A DNA stretch of 25,846 bases from Kordia sp964351775. GTDB lineage: Bacteria > Bacteroidota > Bacteroidia > Flavobacteriales > Flavobacteriaceae. Location: NCBI GenBank assembly GCA_964351775.1, contig CAYGPQ010000064.1, positions 1-25,846 of the forward strand, read 5' to 3'. Below, in pieces: positions 14,529 to 22,025 of the stretch. The notes below the pieces were generated by a model. That model was not told where the DNA came from, searched no databases, and saw nothing but the letters and a program-made list of their open reading frames with translations. Each line of letters begins with the position of its first letter. Position 1 is the first letter of the stretch. Made by a program: the position numbers and the translations under genes.

Positions 14529-17002
14529 TAGAAACGCATTCCCAACTTTACATTAAACACACGACCTGTTAAGAAATTCGGGATTCCAAACTGACGTTTT
14601 GTATACACATCACGAACCCATGTATTGGTAATTGAATTTTGCACATCAAACACATTAAAAATCTCAAAACCTACATTCAATTCTTTAAATGCGTGCAGCC
14701 AATGTCCTTTTTCAAATTGCTTATTTTGATCTGCTAAAATATATGAAAATCCAACATCAGCACGTTTATAATCAGGTAATTGACTTTGGAATTGATACGG
14801 ATCAGAATAACTTGGCGATCCGCCCGGCAATCCAGTATTATAGGTTAAATTCAAATACAATTTTAAACTAGGAATCTTCGGCATATAATCTTGAAACAAA
14901 ATAGCAAACTTCAACCGTTGATCGGTTGGTCGGCTAATATATCCACGATTATTGATGTTTTCTTCCGTTTTTAAATACCCAAAACTTACCCAACTTTCGG
15001 TTCCCGGCACAAATTCTCCATTCAAACGCATGTCAAATCCGTACGCATACGCATCTGCCACATTATCAGCTCTGTATCGAATTCGAACATTTTCAATCGT
15101 ATACGCGTTAACATCCGATAAACTCTTATAATACGCTTCCGTTGTTAACTTAAACGGACGTTTCCAAAGTTTAAAACTATAATCATTTCCCAAAACTATG
15201 TGAATTGATTGCTGTGCTTTTACATTCGGGTTCACAACACCATCGGCACCACGCAATTCACGATAAAATGGCGGTTGATGATAAAATCCTCCCGACAAAC
15301 GGAACAACATATCTTTTTCCCAATTGGGTTTAATAGCAATTTGCGCTCTTGGGCTAAAAACGGTTTGTGCTTTACTATTGTTTCCATCTCCACTTACGGT
15401 CCAACTGTGCGCGCGGACACCAACATTGGTCCACACTTCATGTTTGCCCAACATGGATTGTTTGCTCCATTGTACAAACCCGGAAACGCGATCAATTTGT
15501 GTATTATTTCGAGCACGCACGGTTTGAAAAGGTTCTAATGGACCTTCGTACGGCGTGTATGGCTGATTATTTGAAAATTGTGGCAATGGTGGACGAATGG
15601 AAAAACCAGCAGAATCAATCACTTCCCACTCAATCAAGCGATCGCGAATATCTTCGTGCGTATACTTAATTCCCCAATCAATTTGGTTTTCGTCTCCGTT
15701 AACTTTATAACTTCCTTTGTGTTCTGCATTAAAAATTAACGCATCTAAGTCGTTTCTTCCGTGACTCAACTGCGAGCCAATTCCTTCACTAAATTCAACA
15801 TTTCCTAAATCTTCATCACCAATATTCGTATTCACTTCACCCAATCGATATTGCGCTAAAATGTCAAAATGTTCTTGTTCCGTTGTATGATATGCAGACG
15901 CGATGAATTTCAATGTGACATCATCATTCAGAAAATAATTTGCTTTCAAAGCACCAAAATATGTTCGGTAGCGATCTTCTTCTTGACCTTCATAAAAAAC
16001 CAATAAAGCAATCGGATCTTGCAAGGTTCCAAAATTGGTTTGACGTGTTAAGGGTTCGTAGTCGTAATCGTTAAACGCAATATTTCCTAAAAAATTCAAG
16101 TGAAACTTATCGGAGAATTTATACGTGATATAGGTTTGAAAATCTACAAAACGCGGTCTAAAATTAGTTTCAGTTTCTTGACTATTGACTAATAAGCTAT
16201 TATCTCTGAATCGAATTCCAGAAATGGTAGAAAACTTACTATCATTGCTCGAAGTTTCAATGGAAGCACTTCCACCGAGTAAACTCAGGTTGACTCTTCC
16301 GCCAAAGCGAACTGGTTTTTTATACGTAATATCTAATACGGACGAAAGCTTATCGCCGTACTTTGCTTGAAATCCTCCCGCAGAAAAATCGACATTTTGA
16401 ACCAAATCGGTATTTACAAAACTCAATCCTTCTTGTTGTCCGGAGCGAATTAAAAACGGACGATAGACTTCAATTTCGTTGACATATACTAAATTTTCAT
16501 CGTAATTTCCACCACGAACTGAATACTGTGTACTGAGTTCATTATTATTATTCACACCAGGAAACGACATCAATAAATTCTCAACACCTGGATTGGCACC
16601 AGGAATCAATCGAACGGTTTCCGCAGAAACAGTCTGAATTCCTTGAACTGCTTTTCGCTTGCGCGAATCGAGCACAACGGTTCCTATTTGCTCCGCAGTT
16701 TTAGACATCAATGGAAAAACTTCGTAATCTTCTCCGTTTTTCAACTCCACTGTCAACGTAATATTTTTATGTGCGATGTGCGAAAAAGTAAGCGTAATTT
16801 TTTGATTGGAAGGAATCACAATCATAAAAAAGCCGTTCTTGTTCGTTTGCGTTCCTGTGTCGACAGAAGTTTTAATATTTACGCCTTCAATAGGCGTATT
16901 GTTAATGTCTAAAATAACTCCTCTAACAGTTGCTGTTTGCGCAATCATACAAGTGGCAAACAATAAAAAACCCAAGAAAAGGATGGTTCGTATTGGTTTC
17001 AA
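14528..17002 (-). CDS. TonB-dependent outer-membrane receptor
   Basis: 824 residues. The signal peptide (LFLGFLLFATCMIAQ) ends near residue 22. An N-terminal carboxypeptidase-like regulatory domain (about 23-105: ATVRGVILDINNTPIEGVNIKT...GFFMIVIPS) is typical of Bacteroidota receptors. A plug domain (about 115-235) has NLLMSFPGV, YSVRGGNYDENLVYVNEIEVYRP and SAGGFQAKYGDKLSSVLDI. The rest is a 22-strand-type barrel with a C-terminal aromatic, LGMRF. It imports an unknown ligand with energy from TonB-ExbBD. No SusD partner is present, so it is not an obvious polysaccharide-utilisation receptor. It starts 12 nt after the M23 peptidase gene, so the two form an operon. Barrel length and motifs look intact. 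Confidence 0.92.
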   Translation of the reverse strand: MKPIRTILFLGFLLFATCMIAQTATVRGVILDINNTPIEGVNIKTSVDTGTQTNKNGFFMIVIPSNQKITLTFSHIAHKNITLTVELKNGEDYEVFPLMSKTAEQIGTVVLDSRKRKAVQGIQTVSAETVRLIPGANPGVENLLMSFPGVNNNNELSTQYSVRGGNYDENLVYVNEIEVYRPFLIRSGQQEGLSFVNTDLVQNVDFSAGGFQAKYGDKLSSVLDITYKKPVRFGGRVNLSLLGGSASIETSSNDSKFSTISGIRFRDNSLLVNSQETETNFRPRFVDFQTYITYKFSDKFHLNFLGNIAFNDYDYEPLTRQTNFGTLQDPIALLVFYEGQEEDRYRTYFGALKANYFLNDDVTLKFIASAYHTTEQEHFDILAQYRLGEVNTNIGDEDLGNVEFSEGIGSQLSHGRNDLDALIFNAEHKGSYKVNGDENQIDWGIKYTHEDIRDRLIEWEVIDSAGFSIRPPLPQFSNNQPYTPYEGPLEPFQTVRARNNTQIDRVSGFVQWSKQSMLGKHEVWTNVGVRAHSWTVSGDGNNSKAQTVFSPRAQIAIKPNWEKDMLFRLSGGFYHQPPFYRELRGADGVVNPNVKAQQSIHIVLGNDYSFKLWKRPFKLTTEAYYKSLSDVNAYTIENVRIRYRADNVADAYAYGFDMRLNGEFVPGTESWVSFGYLKTEENINNRGYISRPTDQRLKFAILFQDYMPKIPSLKLYLNLTYNTGLPGGSPSYSDPYQFQSQLPDYKRADVGFSYILADQNKQFEKGHWLHAFKELNVGFEIFNVFDVQNSITNTWVRDVYTKRQFGIPNFLTGRVFNVKLGMRF

Positions 17003-17014
17003 TATAGTGTAGTT

Positions 17015-18709
17015 TTAATTTTTTCTAAAAAAGGTGCTTGTAAAAATAGTATTATTTCCAACATTATCAGTAACGATCAATTTTAAATTATGTTTTGCAT
17101 CTTTAAAAGGAACATCGTCAAAATCGTAACTGAGCATTCCTTTTTTTGCATCATATTCAAATAAAATCCAACTTCCGTTAATCGTTCCGCGAAAACTGCG
17201 CACGCCAGAAAGATCGTCCATAATCTTTAGTTTTAAATATTTTTTGCTGGAAATCCATTTGTCTTTAGCAAAATTGACAGGTTTTATTTTTGGTGGAATG
17301 GTATCTGTTACTAAAAAATAGGTGCCCAAATTTTTCGTGCTTGTGCTAAAATTTGTGCCTCGTTTTTTGGTAGTGCTGTATGAAGGTTTATTTTTTTTAT
17401 CTAAACTAGCAATGAACAATTGTTTGCGTTCTTTTTCGGGGTAGCTGGAAACATCAAATGTAATCACGAAATTTTTATGCGCGGGTACATTCTCATTATG
17501 AATGGTATACCGCCCGTTTTTATCTTTTGATAAATCGAAATAAAAATCTTCATAAAACGTCTCTTTCGGAATGTAGACACTTACAAGATCTTCTTTAATC
17601 GTATGTTCGGAATTTCGAGTAATGAAATGATTGGTAACAGTTTCCTTTTTCTTTTGTGCGATGGCTTGTTTCTTTCCAACAACAGGAACTGTAATTGTGG
17701 TCATATTGTCTTTAAAATCTTTAATTTTCAATACAATGGTATATTCTTTTCCTTCTTCAACCAGAATTTTTCCGTTGTTGACGACATCATCATAAATACT
17801 CAATTTATTTGCAGGCGTTACAAAACAGCGTTGTACACGTTGTTTTTTCTCTTTAAATCGTTCGTAATCAATCAGGGTATTGATATAGCGTGATTCTCCA
17901 AAAGAGAACTTTTTAAACGTATAACTGAAATTTTTCACACCATTTACATAACTTTCCAATTGATAAATCCCATTTTTATTAAACGCTAAATCTTGTTTGT
18001 CATAAGCATTCACGCCCAATCCAATTTCGCCAGAAGCGAATACTTTATCTGCAATAAAACTGTTTTCTTCTGTTCCTTTTTTCAGTTGTAACTGAATTAT
18101 CTTGTTAGAAGAATTAATTTGAGACGAATCAGACAACGCATACGCAAACACACCATTTACGGTTGGATGATGAGAATCTTTCACTTCAATCCCAAACAAC
18201 ATTGGATTCATTGGTTTGGAAGCTGCATCACGAATTTCGAAGTGCAAATGTGGTCCGCCAGAAGAACCACTATTTCCAGAATAGGCAATGACTTCGCCTT
18301 TTTTCAAGACCAATTCGTCTGCTTTTGGATACAGTTGAATCTCGTAACTTTCTTTATTGTATTGTTGTTTCTTTAAATACGCTTCTAGTTTTGGAGCTAA
18401 TTTTTTCAAATGCGCATATACGGAAGTATAACCGTTTGTATGAGTTACGTATAATGCTTTTCCAAATCCCCAATGTTGAATTTTGATGCGTGACACATGT
18501 CCATCACCAATAGCAAACACTTCGAAACCTTCTTTTTGTTTCGTTTTAATATCAATTCCAGAATGGAAATGATTGCTTCTCAGTTCTCCGAAAGTTCCCG
18601 ATAAGATAATCGGAATGTCCAATGGCGATCTAAAATCGCTTTGCGGATATTTTTGTTGAGAAGTTGCGAAGGAAAAGAAAAATAAAAAAATGAATAACAG
18701 TCTGTACAT
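17015..18709 (-). CDS. M23-family (LytM-type) metallopeptidase, secreted
   Basis: 564 residues. The signal peptide (LFIFLFFFSFATS) ends about residue 18. The LytM/M23 domain spans about 30-165 with zinc ligands H49 and D53 in HFHSGIDI and the HxH motif H154-x-H156 in GGPHLHFEI; YAHL at 98-101 is also conserved. All catalytic residues are present, so it should be active rather than a degenerate EnvC-type activator. The C-terminal 400 residues are beta-rich with immunoglobulin-like or carbohydrate-binding character and no named motif; one segment (FDVSSYPEKERKQLFIASLD) suggests repeated beta-sandwich units. The usual role is cleaving peptidoglycan cross-bridges in the periplasm. It is the first gene of the pair with the TonB receptor. 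Confidence 0.9.
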   Translation of the reverse strand: MYRLLFIFLFFFSFATSQQKYPQSDFRSPLDIPIILSGTFGELRSNHFHSGIDIKTKQKEGFEVFAIGDGHVSRIKIQHWGFGKALYVTHTNGYTSVYAHLKKLAPKLEAYLKKQQYNKESYEIQLYPKADELVLKKGEVIAYSGNSGSSGGPHLHFEIRDAASKPMNPMLFGIEVKDSHHPTVNGVFAYALSDSSQINSSNKIIQLQLKKGTEENSFIADKVFASGEIGLGVNAYDKQDLAFNKNGIYQLESYVNGVKNFSYTFKKFSFGESRYINTLIDYERFKEKKQRVQRCFVTPANKLSIYDDVVNNGKILVEEGKEYTIVLKIKDFKDNMTTITVPVVGKKQAIAQKKKETVTNHFITRNSEHTIKEDLVSVYIPKETFYEDFYFDLSKDKNGRYTIHNENVPAHKNFVITFDVSSYPEKERKQLFIASLDKKNKPSYSTTKKRGTNFSTSTKNLGTYFLVTDTIPPKIKPVNFAKDKWISSKKYLKLKIMDDLSGVRSFRGTINGSWILFEYDAKKGMLSYDFDDVPFKDAKHNLKLIVTDNVGNNTIFTSTFFRKN

Positions 18710-18834
18710 AAATCAAAAGTGCGTTTGAGAAGCTAAAATAGCTAATACTTAGTTAATTTGGAATCTTTAAATTCAAAAACTGCACCAAAAAAATATAAAT
18801 CTTAAAGTATTACTTTAAATAATAGTCAAAACCC

Positions 18835-18865
18835 TTGCGAACTAATTTTATGAATGCTAAATTTG
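18835..18865 (+). promoter_or_regulatory. Bacteroidota promoter of the zapA operon
   Basis: TTG (18835-18837), a 20-nt spacer and TAAATTTG (18858-18865). The predicted start near 18871 makes the TTG codon at 18878 an unlikely translation start and favours the ATG at 18893. Confidence 0.6.
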
Positions 18866-18892
18866 TAACCGTATGCATTGAATAAAAATGTG

Positions 18893-19183
18893 ATGAGTAG
18901 TACTTTGAAAATTGTTGATTCTCTTGAAAATAGAGTGAGTAAAATGCTTCACAGGCTTGAAGTTTTGGAACAAAAAAATCAAAAGCTAAATCAAGAATTA
19001 GCGGATTCAAAGGGACAAACACAGCGTTTACACGAAGAAATTTCACAATGGGAAGAAAAGTTTAACACGCTTAAAATTGCAAATTCAATGCTTGGCAGTG
19101 ATCACAATAAAAAAGAAGCTAAGCTTAAAATAAATACACTAATTCGGCAAATAGACCATTGTATTGCACAATTAGCCGAGTAA
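18893..19183 (+). CDS. Coiled-coil protein upstream of zapA
   Basis: 96 residues from the ATG at 18893; a TTG at 18878 is in frame but lies only about 7 nt after the predicted transcription start. Nearly the whole protein is helical with heptad leucine/isoleucine spacing (LKIVDSLENRVSKMLHRLEVLEQKNQKL), so it forms a coiled coil, with a second helix (KLKINTLIRQIDHCIAQLAE) at the end. I recognise no named family, but such a small coiled-coil gene before zapA is usual in Bacteroidota and its size and style resemble ZapB. The inferred role is in division together with ZapA, 17 nt downstream. Direct proof of function is absent. Confidence 0.72.
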   Translation: MSSTLKIVDSLENRVSKMLHRLEVLEQKNQKLNQELADSKGQTQRLHEEISQWEEKFNTLKIANSMLGSDHNKKEAKLKINTLIRQIDHCIAQLAE

Positions 19184-19200
19184 AAAGATAGTTTTATACT

Positions 19201-19494
19201 ATGGAAAATAAGCTCAAAATAAAGCTTTCTATTGCGGATAGAGTATATCCATTAACTATTGAAGTTGGTCAAGAAGAAGGCCTTCGTAAAGCAGCTAAGA
19301 AAATAGAAGCGATGATTAAACAGTTTGAGCAAAACTATGCGGTAAGAGATAAGCAAGATGTATTGGCAATGTGTGCCTTGCAATTTGCATCGCAAGTAGA
19401 ACAAAAAGCCATAAATAAAGAAACAAATCAAACAGCATTAGAAGAAAAATTAAAAGCGCTAGACGAATTATTAAAAGCGCAGCTTAGTTCATAA
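19201..19494 (+). CDS. zapA: Cell division protein ZapA
   Basis: 97 residues, the usual ZapA length. The N-terminal globular part has KLSIADRVYPLTIEVGQEEGLRKAAKKIEAMI, matching the conserved ZapA beta-beta-alpha module that binds FtsZ. The C-terminal half (about 40-97) is a long helix that forms the antiparallel coiled coil of the tetramer, with LAMCALQFASQVE at its start. The protein cross-links FtsZ filaments at the Z-ring in the cytoplasm. It is co-transcribed with the coiled-coil gene before it. A probable 6S RNA follows 25 nt after the stop, the same order as zapA-ssrS in proteobacteria. Confidence 0.92.
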   Translation: MENKLKIKLSIADRVYPLTIEVGQEEGLRKAAKKIEAMIKQFEQNYAVRDKQDVLAMCALQFASQVEQKAINKETNQTALEEKLKALDELLKAQLSS

Positions 19495-19519
19495 GTTCTT
19501 TAAAATACAATAGGTTACT

Positions 19520-19705
19520 GCCTACATTGGTTTTTATTTTTGATAAACTCAACGTTAATATTTTTAAAAAGGGTGAGTCATGATTGTAAAAGCACGCCGT
19601 CAATAGTGAACTTGTTCATTATTTGGATGGATCCTTGATCAATCTGTTAGCTCTAAACTTGTTTTTTGGAGTTTATACAAAACTCTACCAATGTAGGCTT
19701 TTTTT
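19520..19705 (+). ncRNA. ssrS: Probable 6S RNA
   Basis: A rod-like RNA can be drawn. A perfect 12-bp closing stem (19520-19531 with 19687-19698, GCCTACATTGGT / ACCAATGTAGGC) is followed by an asymmetric internal loop and a second helix ATAAACTC (19543-19550) / GAGTTTAT (19669-19676), then a large interior with few strong pairs. A run of seven T (19699-19705) ends it as a terminator. The length of about 180 nt, the long terminal stem, the large interior and the position just after zapA all fit 6S RNA, which binds RNA polymerase holoenzyme and mimics an open promoter. I see no strong promoter of its own, so it may be cut from the zapA transcript. The identification rests on shape and context, not on a covariance model. 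Confidence 0.7.
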
Positions 19706-19727
19706 ATTAGTGAAACTCCGTTTTGAG

Positions 19728-19787
19728 AAGTCTGAAAGACGCACGCAAAATGGCTAGTTGAACTAATCCCGTTGCAAAACGGGATCT
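19728..19787. repeat. 60-nt repeat with hairpin, copy 1
   Basis: Identical over all 60 nt to copy 2. It contains a perfect hairpin: ATCCCGTT (19767-19774), loop GCAA, AACGGGAT (19779-19786), and before it a short inverted repeat TAGTT-G-AACTA. Confidence 0.95.
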
Positions 19788-19810
19788 TTGTTCAATATGT
19801 TTTGTTAGAT

Positions 19811-19870
19811 AAGTCTGAAAGACGCACGCAAAATGGCTAGTTGAACTAATCCCGTTGCAAAACGGGATCT
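19811..19870. repeat. 60-nt repeat with hairpin, copy 2
   Basis: Second perfect copy, 83 nt downstream of copy 1. The 20-odd bases after each copy (GTTCAATAT...TTTTGTT) are also alike, so the true unit is about 80 nt. Confidence 0.95.
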
Positions 19871-19923
19871 TATGTTCAATATATTTTGTTTGAGAGGCTT
19901 GTGCTGAACTTGATTCAGTATCT

Positions 19924-19970
19924 AAGACGCACGCAAAATGGCTAGTTGAACTAATCCCGTTGCAAAACGG
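19924..19970. repeat. Truncated repeat, copy 3
   Basis: A 47-nt match to the core of copies 1 and 2, ending within the right hairpin arm (AACGG then AAGCTC), so the hairpin is broken to five pairs. A GTTCAATATA remnant of the usual flank appears at 20031-20040, about 60 nt further on, as if other sequence had been inserted. Confidence 0.9.
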
Positions 19971-20074
19971 AAGCTCAGATTTGTAACTCAATCCTTAAAC
20001 CCAATGTTAAGGAACAAGGTGTAACTTGGAGTTCAATATATAGTACAGTGAATACATAACTAAGACGATAGAAG

Positions 20075-21646
20075 ATGGAAAGTATAACAATAATAATTGC
20101 AGCCGCCGTTGGTGTGGTTTGCTTAATCATAGGATTTGCCATTGCCAAAACTTTGGAGAAAAAACAAGCTTCAAAAATCATTCAAGATGCCAAAAAAGAT
20201 TCGGCTTCTTTATTGAAAGAGGCAAGATCCGAAGCAGAAAATGTGAAGAAAGACAAGATTCTTCAAGCCAAAGAAAAATTTTTAGAATTAAAAGCAGAGC
20301 ATGAAAAGTTTATCTTATCAAAGGATAAGAAAATGGCGGAAGCTGAGAAACGAACTCGCGACAAGGAATCACAAATTTCTAGTGAGTTATCTAAGAATAA
20401 AAAACTCAACCAAGACATAGAAGCAAAGATAAAAGATTACGACTATCGCTTGGATTTTGTTGAAAAGAAGAAAACTGAGGTTGAAAAACTGCACAAAAGT
20501 CAAATAGAACAATTGGAAGTAATTTCCGGATTGTCTGCTGACGAAGCAAAAGACCAATTAGTAGCTTCCTTAAAAGAAGAAGCTAAAAGTGATGCAATGA
20601 GCTATATTCAAGCCAAACTTGAAGAAGCTAAATTGACAGCACAACAAGATGCAAAAAAGGTCATTATCAATACCATTCAGCGTATAGGAACAGAAGAAGC
20701 AGTAGAAAACTGTGTCTCTGTATTCAATATTGAATCTGACGATGTAAAAGGTCGTATTATTGGTAGAGAAGGACGAAATATTAGAGCATTGGAAGCGGCA
20801 ACTGGAGTTGAAATTATTGTGGATGATACACCAGAAGCCATTATTCTTTCCTGTTTTGATTCGGTTCGAAGAGAAATAGCACGCTTATCATTACATAAAT
20901 TGGTGACCGATGGACGAATTCATCCAGCGCGCATTGAAGAAGTAGTAAAGAAAACACGCAAACAAATTGATGAAGAAATCATAGAGGTTGGAAAGCGTAC
21001 AGTCATTGATTTAGGAATTCACGGATTGCATCCAGAATTGATTAAAACGGTGGGTCGAATGAAATACCGTTCTTCATACGGACAAAACTTATTGCAACAT
21101 TCACGTGAAGTAGCGAAACTTTGTGGTGTGATGGCAGCCGAACTAGGATTGAACCCAAAACTTGCCAAAAGAGCTGGGTTGTTACACGATATCGGAAAAG
21201 TGCCAGATACGGAAACGGAAGTGCCACACGCAATCTTAGGAATGCAATGGGCAGAAAAGTATGGTGAAAAACCAGAAGTATGTAATGCTATTGGAGCCCA
21301 TCATGATGAAATAGAAATGGTTTCCTTATTATCGCCAATTGTACAAGTTTGTGATGCCATTTCAGGAGCAAGACCGGGCGCACGTCGTCAAGTATTAGAC
21401 AGTTATATTCAACGTTTAAAAGACTTGGAAGATATTGCTTTCGGATTCCCAGGAGTGAAAAAAGCCTATGCAATTCAAGCAGGTAGAGAGTTACGTGTGA
21501 TTGTTGAAAGTGAAAAAGTAGATGATGCAACGGCCGCTGAATTGTCATTCAATATCTCACAAAAAATTCAAACGGATATGACCTATCCAGGGCAAGTAAA
21601 AATTACCGTAATTAGAGAAACTAGAGCGGTAAACATCGCAAAATAG
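20075..21646 (+). CDS. rny: Ribonuclease Y
   Basis: 523 residues, full length for RNase Y. An N-terminal membrane helix (about 5-25, AAAVGVVCLIIGFAIAK) is followed by a long charged coiled coil (about 28-200). The KH domain (about 215-275) has the motif GRIIGREGRNIRALE. The HD domain (about 335-430) has HSREVAKLCG, the HD pair in LLHDIGKVPDTE and AIGAHHDE. It is a membrane-anchored endoribonuclease that starts mRNA decay. Divalent-metal ligands are all visible. It follows the 6S candidate and repeat array, and a long hairpin (21672-21717) ends it. The hairpin repeats upstream lie in its leader if it is transcribed from further up. Confidence 0.94.
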   Translation: MESITIIIAAAVGVVCLIIGFAIAKTLEKKQASKIIQDAKKDSASLLKEARSEAENVKKDKILQAKEKFLELKAEHEKFILSKDKKMAEAEKRTRDKESQISSELSKNKKLNQDIEAKIKDYDYRLDFVEKKKTEVEKLHKSQIEQLEVISGLSADEAKDQLVASLKEEAKSDAMSYIQAKLEEAKLTAQQDAKKVIINTIQRIGTEEAVENCVSVFNIESDDVKGRIIGREGRNIRALEAATGVEIIVDDTPEAIILSCFDSVRREIARLSLHKLVTDGRIHPARIEEVVKKTRKQIDEEIIEVGKRTVIDLGIHGLHPELIKTVGRMKYRSSYGQNLLQHSREVAKLCGVMAAELGLNPKLAKRAGLLHDIGKVPDTETEVPHAILGMQWAEKYGEKPEVCNAIGAHHDEIEMVSLLSPIVQVCDAISGARPGARRQVLDSYIQRLKDLEDIAFGFPGVKKAYAIQAGRELRVIVESEKVDDATAAELSFNISQKIQTDMTYPGQVKITVIRETRAVNIAK

Positions 21647-21671
21647 ATCTTTAAATATATAAAATAAGTTC

Positions 21672-21717
21672 ATAAACGTGAATATCGAAGTCTAAAAACT
21701 ACGGTATTCACGTTTAT
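21672..21717. terminator. Hairpin after rny
   Basis: A 13-bp perfect stem ATAAACGTGAATA (21672-21684) / TATTCACGTTTAT (21705-21717) with a 20-nt loop. The following T content is modest, so termination may be incomplete. Confidence 0.7.
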
Positions 21718-21790
21718 TGTTTATGGCAAGTGAGTAGCAAATACGTGTTATTATGGGTATTTTTATTATAACCTAAATACATAGCCTACC

Positions 21791-21961
21791 ATGTTACAGA
21801 AAATTTTAAAACTGACTGGTGTTGACATGCTAACAAAAGTACAGCAGGTTAATGCTAACGGAGGAACAGCAACCTCTATGGACACGTCATTCATGTGTTA
21901 TTGTAACAGTGTTTTTATTGGAGAAAAAAGCTCCATAAAAGAATGCTGGAAAACTTGTTAA
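21791..21961 (+). CDS. Small GG-leader, cysteine-rich secreted peptide (bacteriocin-like)
   Basis: A 56-residue reading frame. The leader of 25 residues has spaced leucines (L2, I5, L6, L8, then GVDML, VQQV) and ends NANGG, the double-glycine site cut by C39-peptidase ABC exporters. The core of 31 residues holds four cysteines at positions 36, 38, 52 and 56 (MCYCNSVF and ECWKTC), so two disulfides or another modification are possible. Layout resembles the GG-leader precursor peptides of flavobacteria (leader pattern with L..L.GV..L.K..Q...GG). No exporter, modifying enzyme or immunity gene is in the window; they may be elsewhere. It sits between rny and convergent xerD and shares a terminator with xerD. 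Alternatives are a peptide signal or toxin. Not confirmed by any search. Confidence 0.72.
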   Translation: MLQKILKLTGVDMLTKVQQVNANGGTATSMDTSFMCYCNSVFIGEKSSIKECWKTC

Positions 21962-21991
21962 AGAATTGCAATACTATTGAAAAAGAAGAAA

Positions 21992-22025
21992 AACAGAAAT
22001 CAGCAACGGTTTCTGTTTTTTTATG
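21992..22025. terminator. Terminator between the peptide gene and xerD
   Basis: Stem AACAGAAA (21992-21999) / TTTCTGTT (22010-22017) with a 10-nt loop. A T-run follows on the plus strand and A-rich sequence lies before the stem, so it can serve both converging genes, though the end of xerD reaches into the right side. Confidence 0.8.

Larger units (their letters stand above)
19706..20074. other. Gene-free spacer between the 6S candidate and rny
   Basis: No real gene. It contains three copies of a hairpin-bearing repeat, a small REP-like palindrome (19902-19920) between copies 2 and 3, and a hairpin CCTTAA / TTAAGG (about 19992-20011). The minus-strand reading frame that crosses it is made only of the repeats and is rejected. 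No clear rny promoter is seen; a near match (CAGATTTG) lies at 19976-19983. Confidence 0.6.

Noticed and set aside
15209..15669. Overlapping plus-strand frames of 67-109 residues
   Set aside because: Antisense shadows of the TonB receptor with cysteine- and arginine-rich, non-native composition.
18878..18892. TTG start for the coiled-coil protein
   Set aside because: It lies about 7 nt after the predicted transcription start, while the ATG at 18893 has a normal distance.
19728..19970. CRISPR array
   Set aside because: Only three copies, repeat length 47-60 nt, spacers similar to each other rather than unique, and no cas genes.
19707..19991. Minus-strand open frame of 94 residues with internal repeats
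   Set aside because: It consists only of the translated DNA repeats and has no start context or family resemblance.
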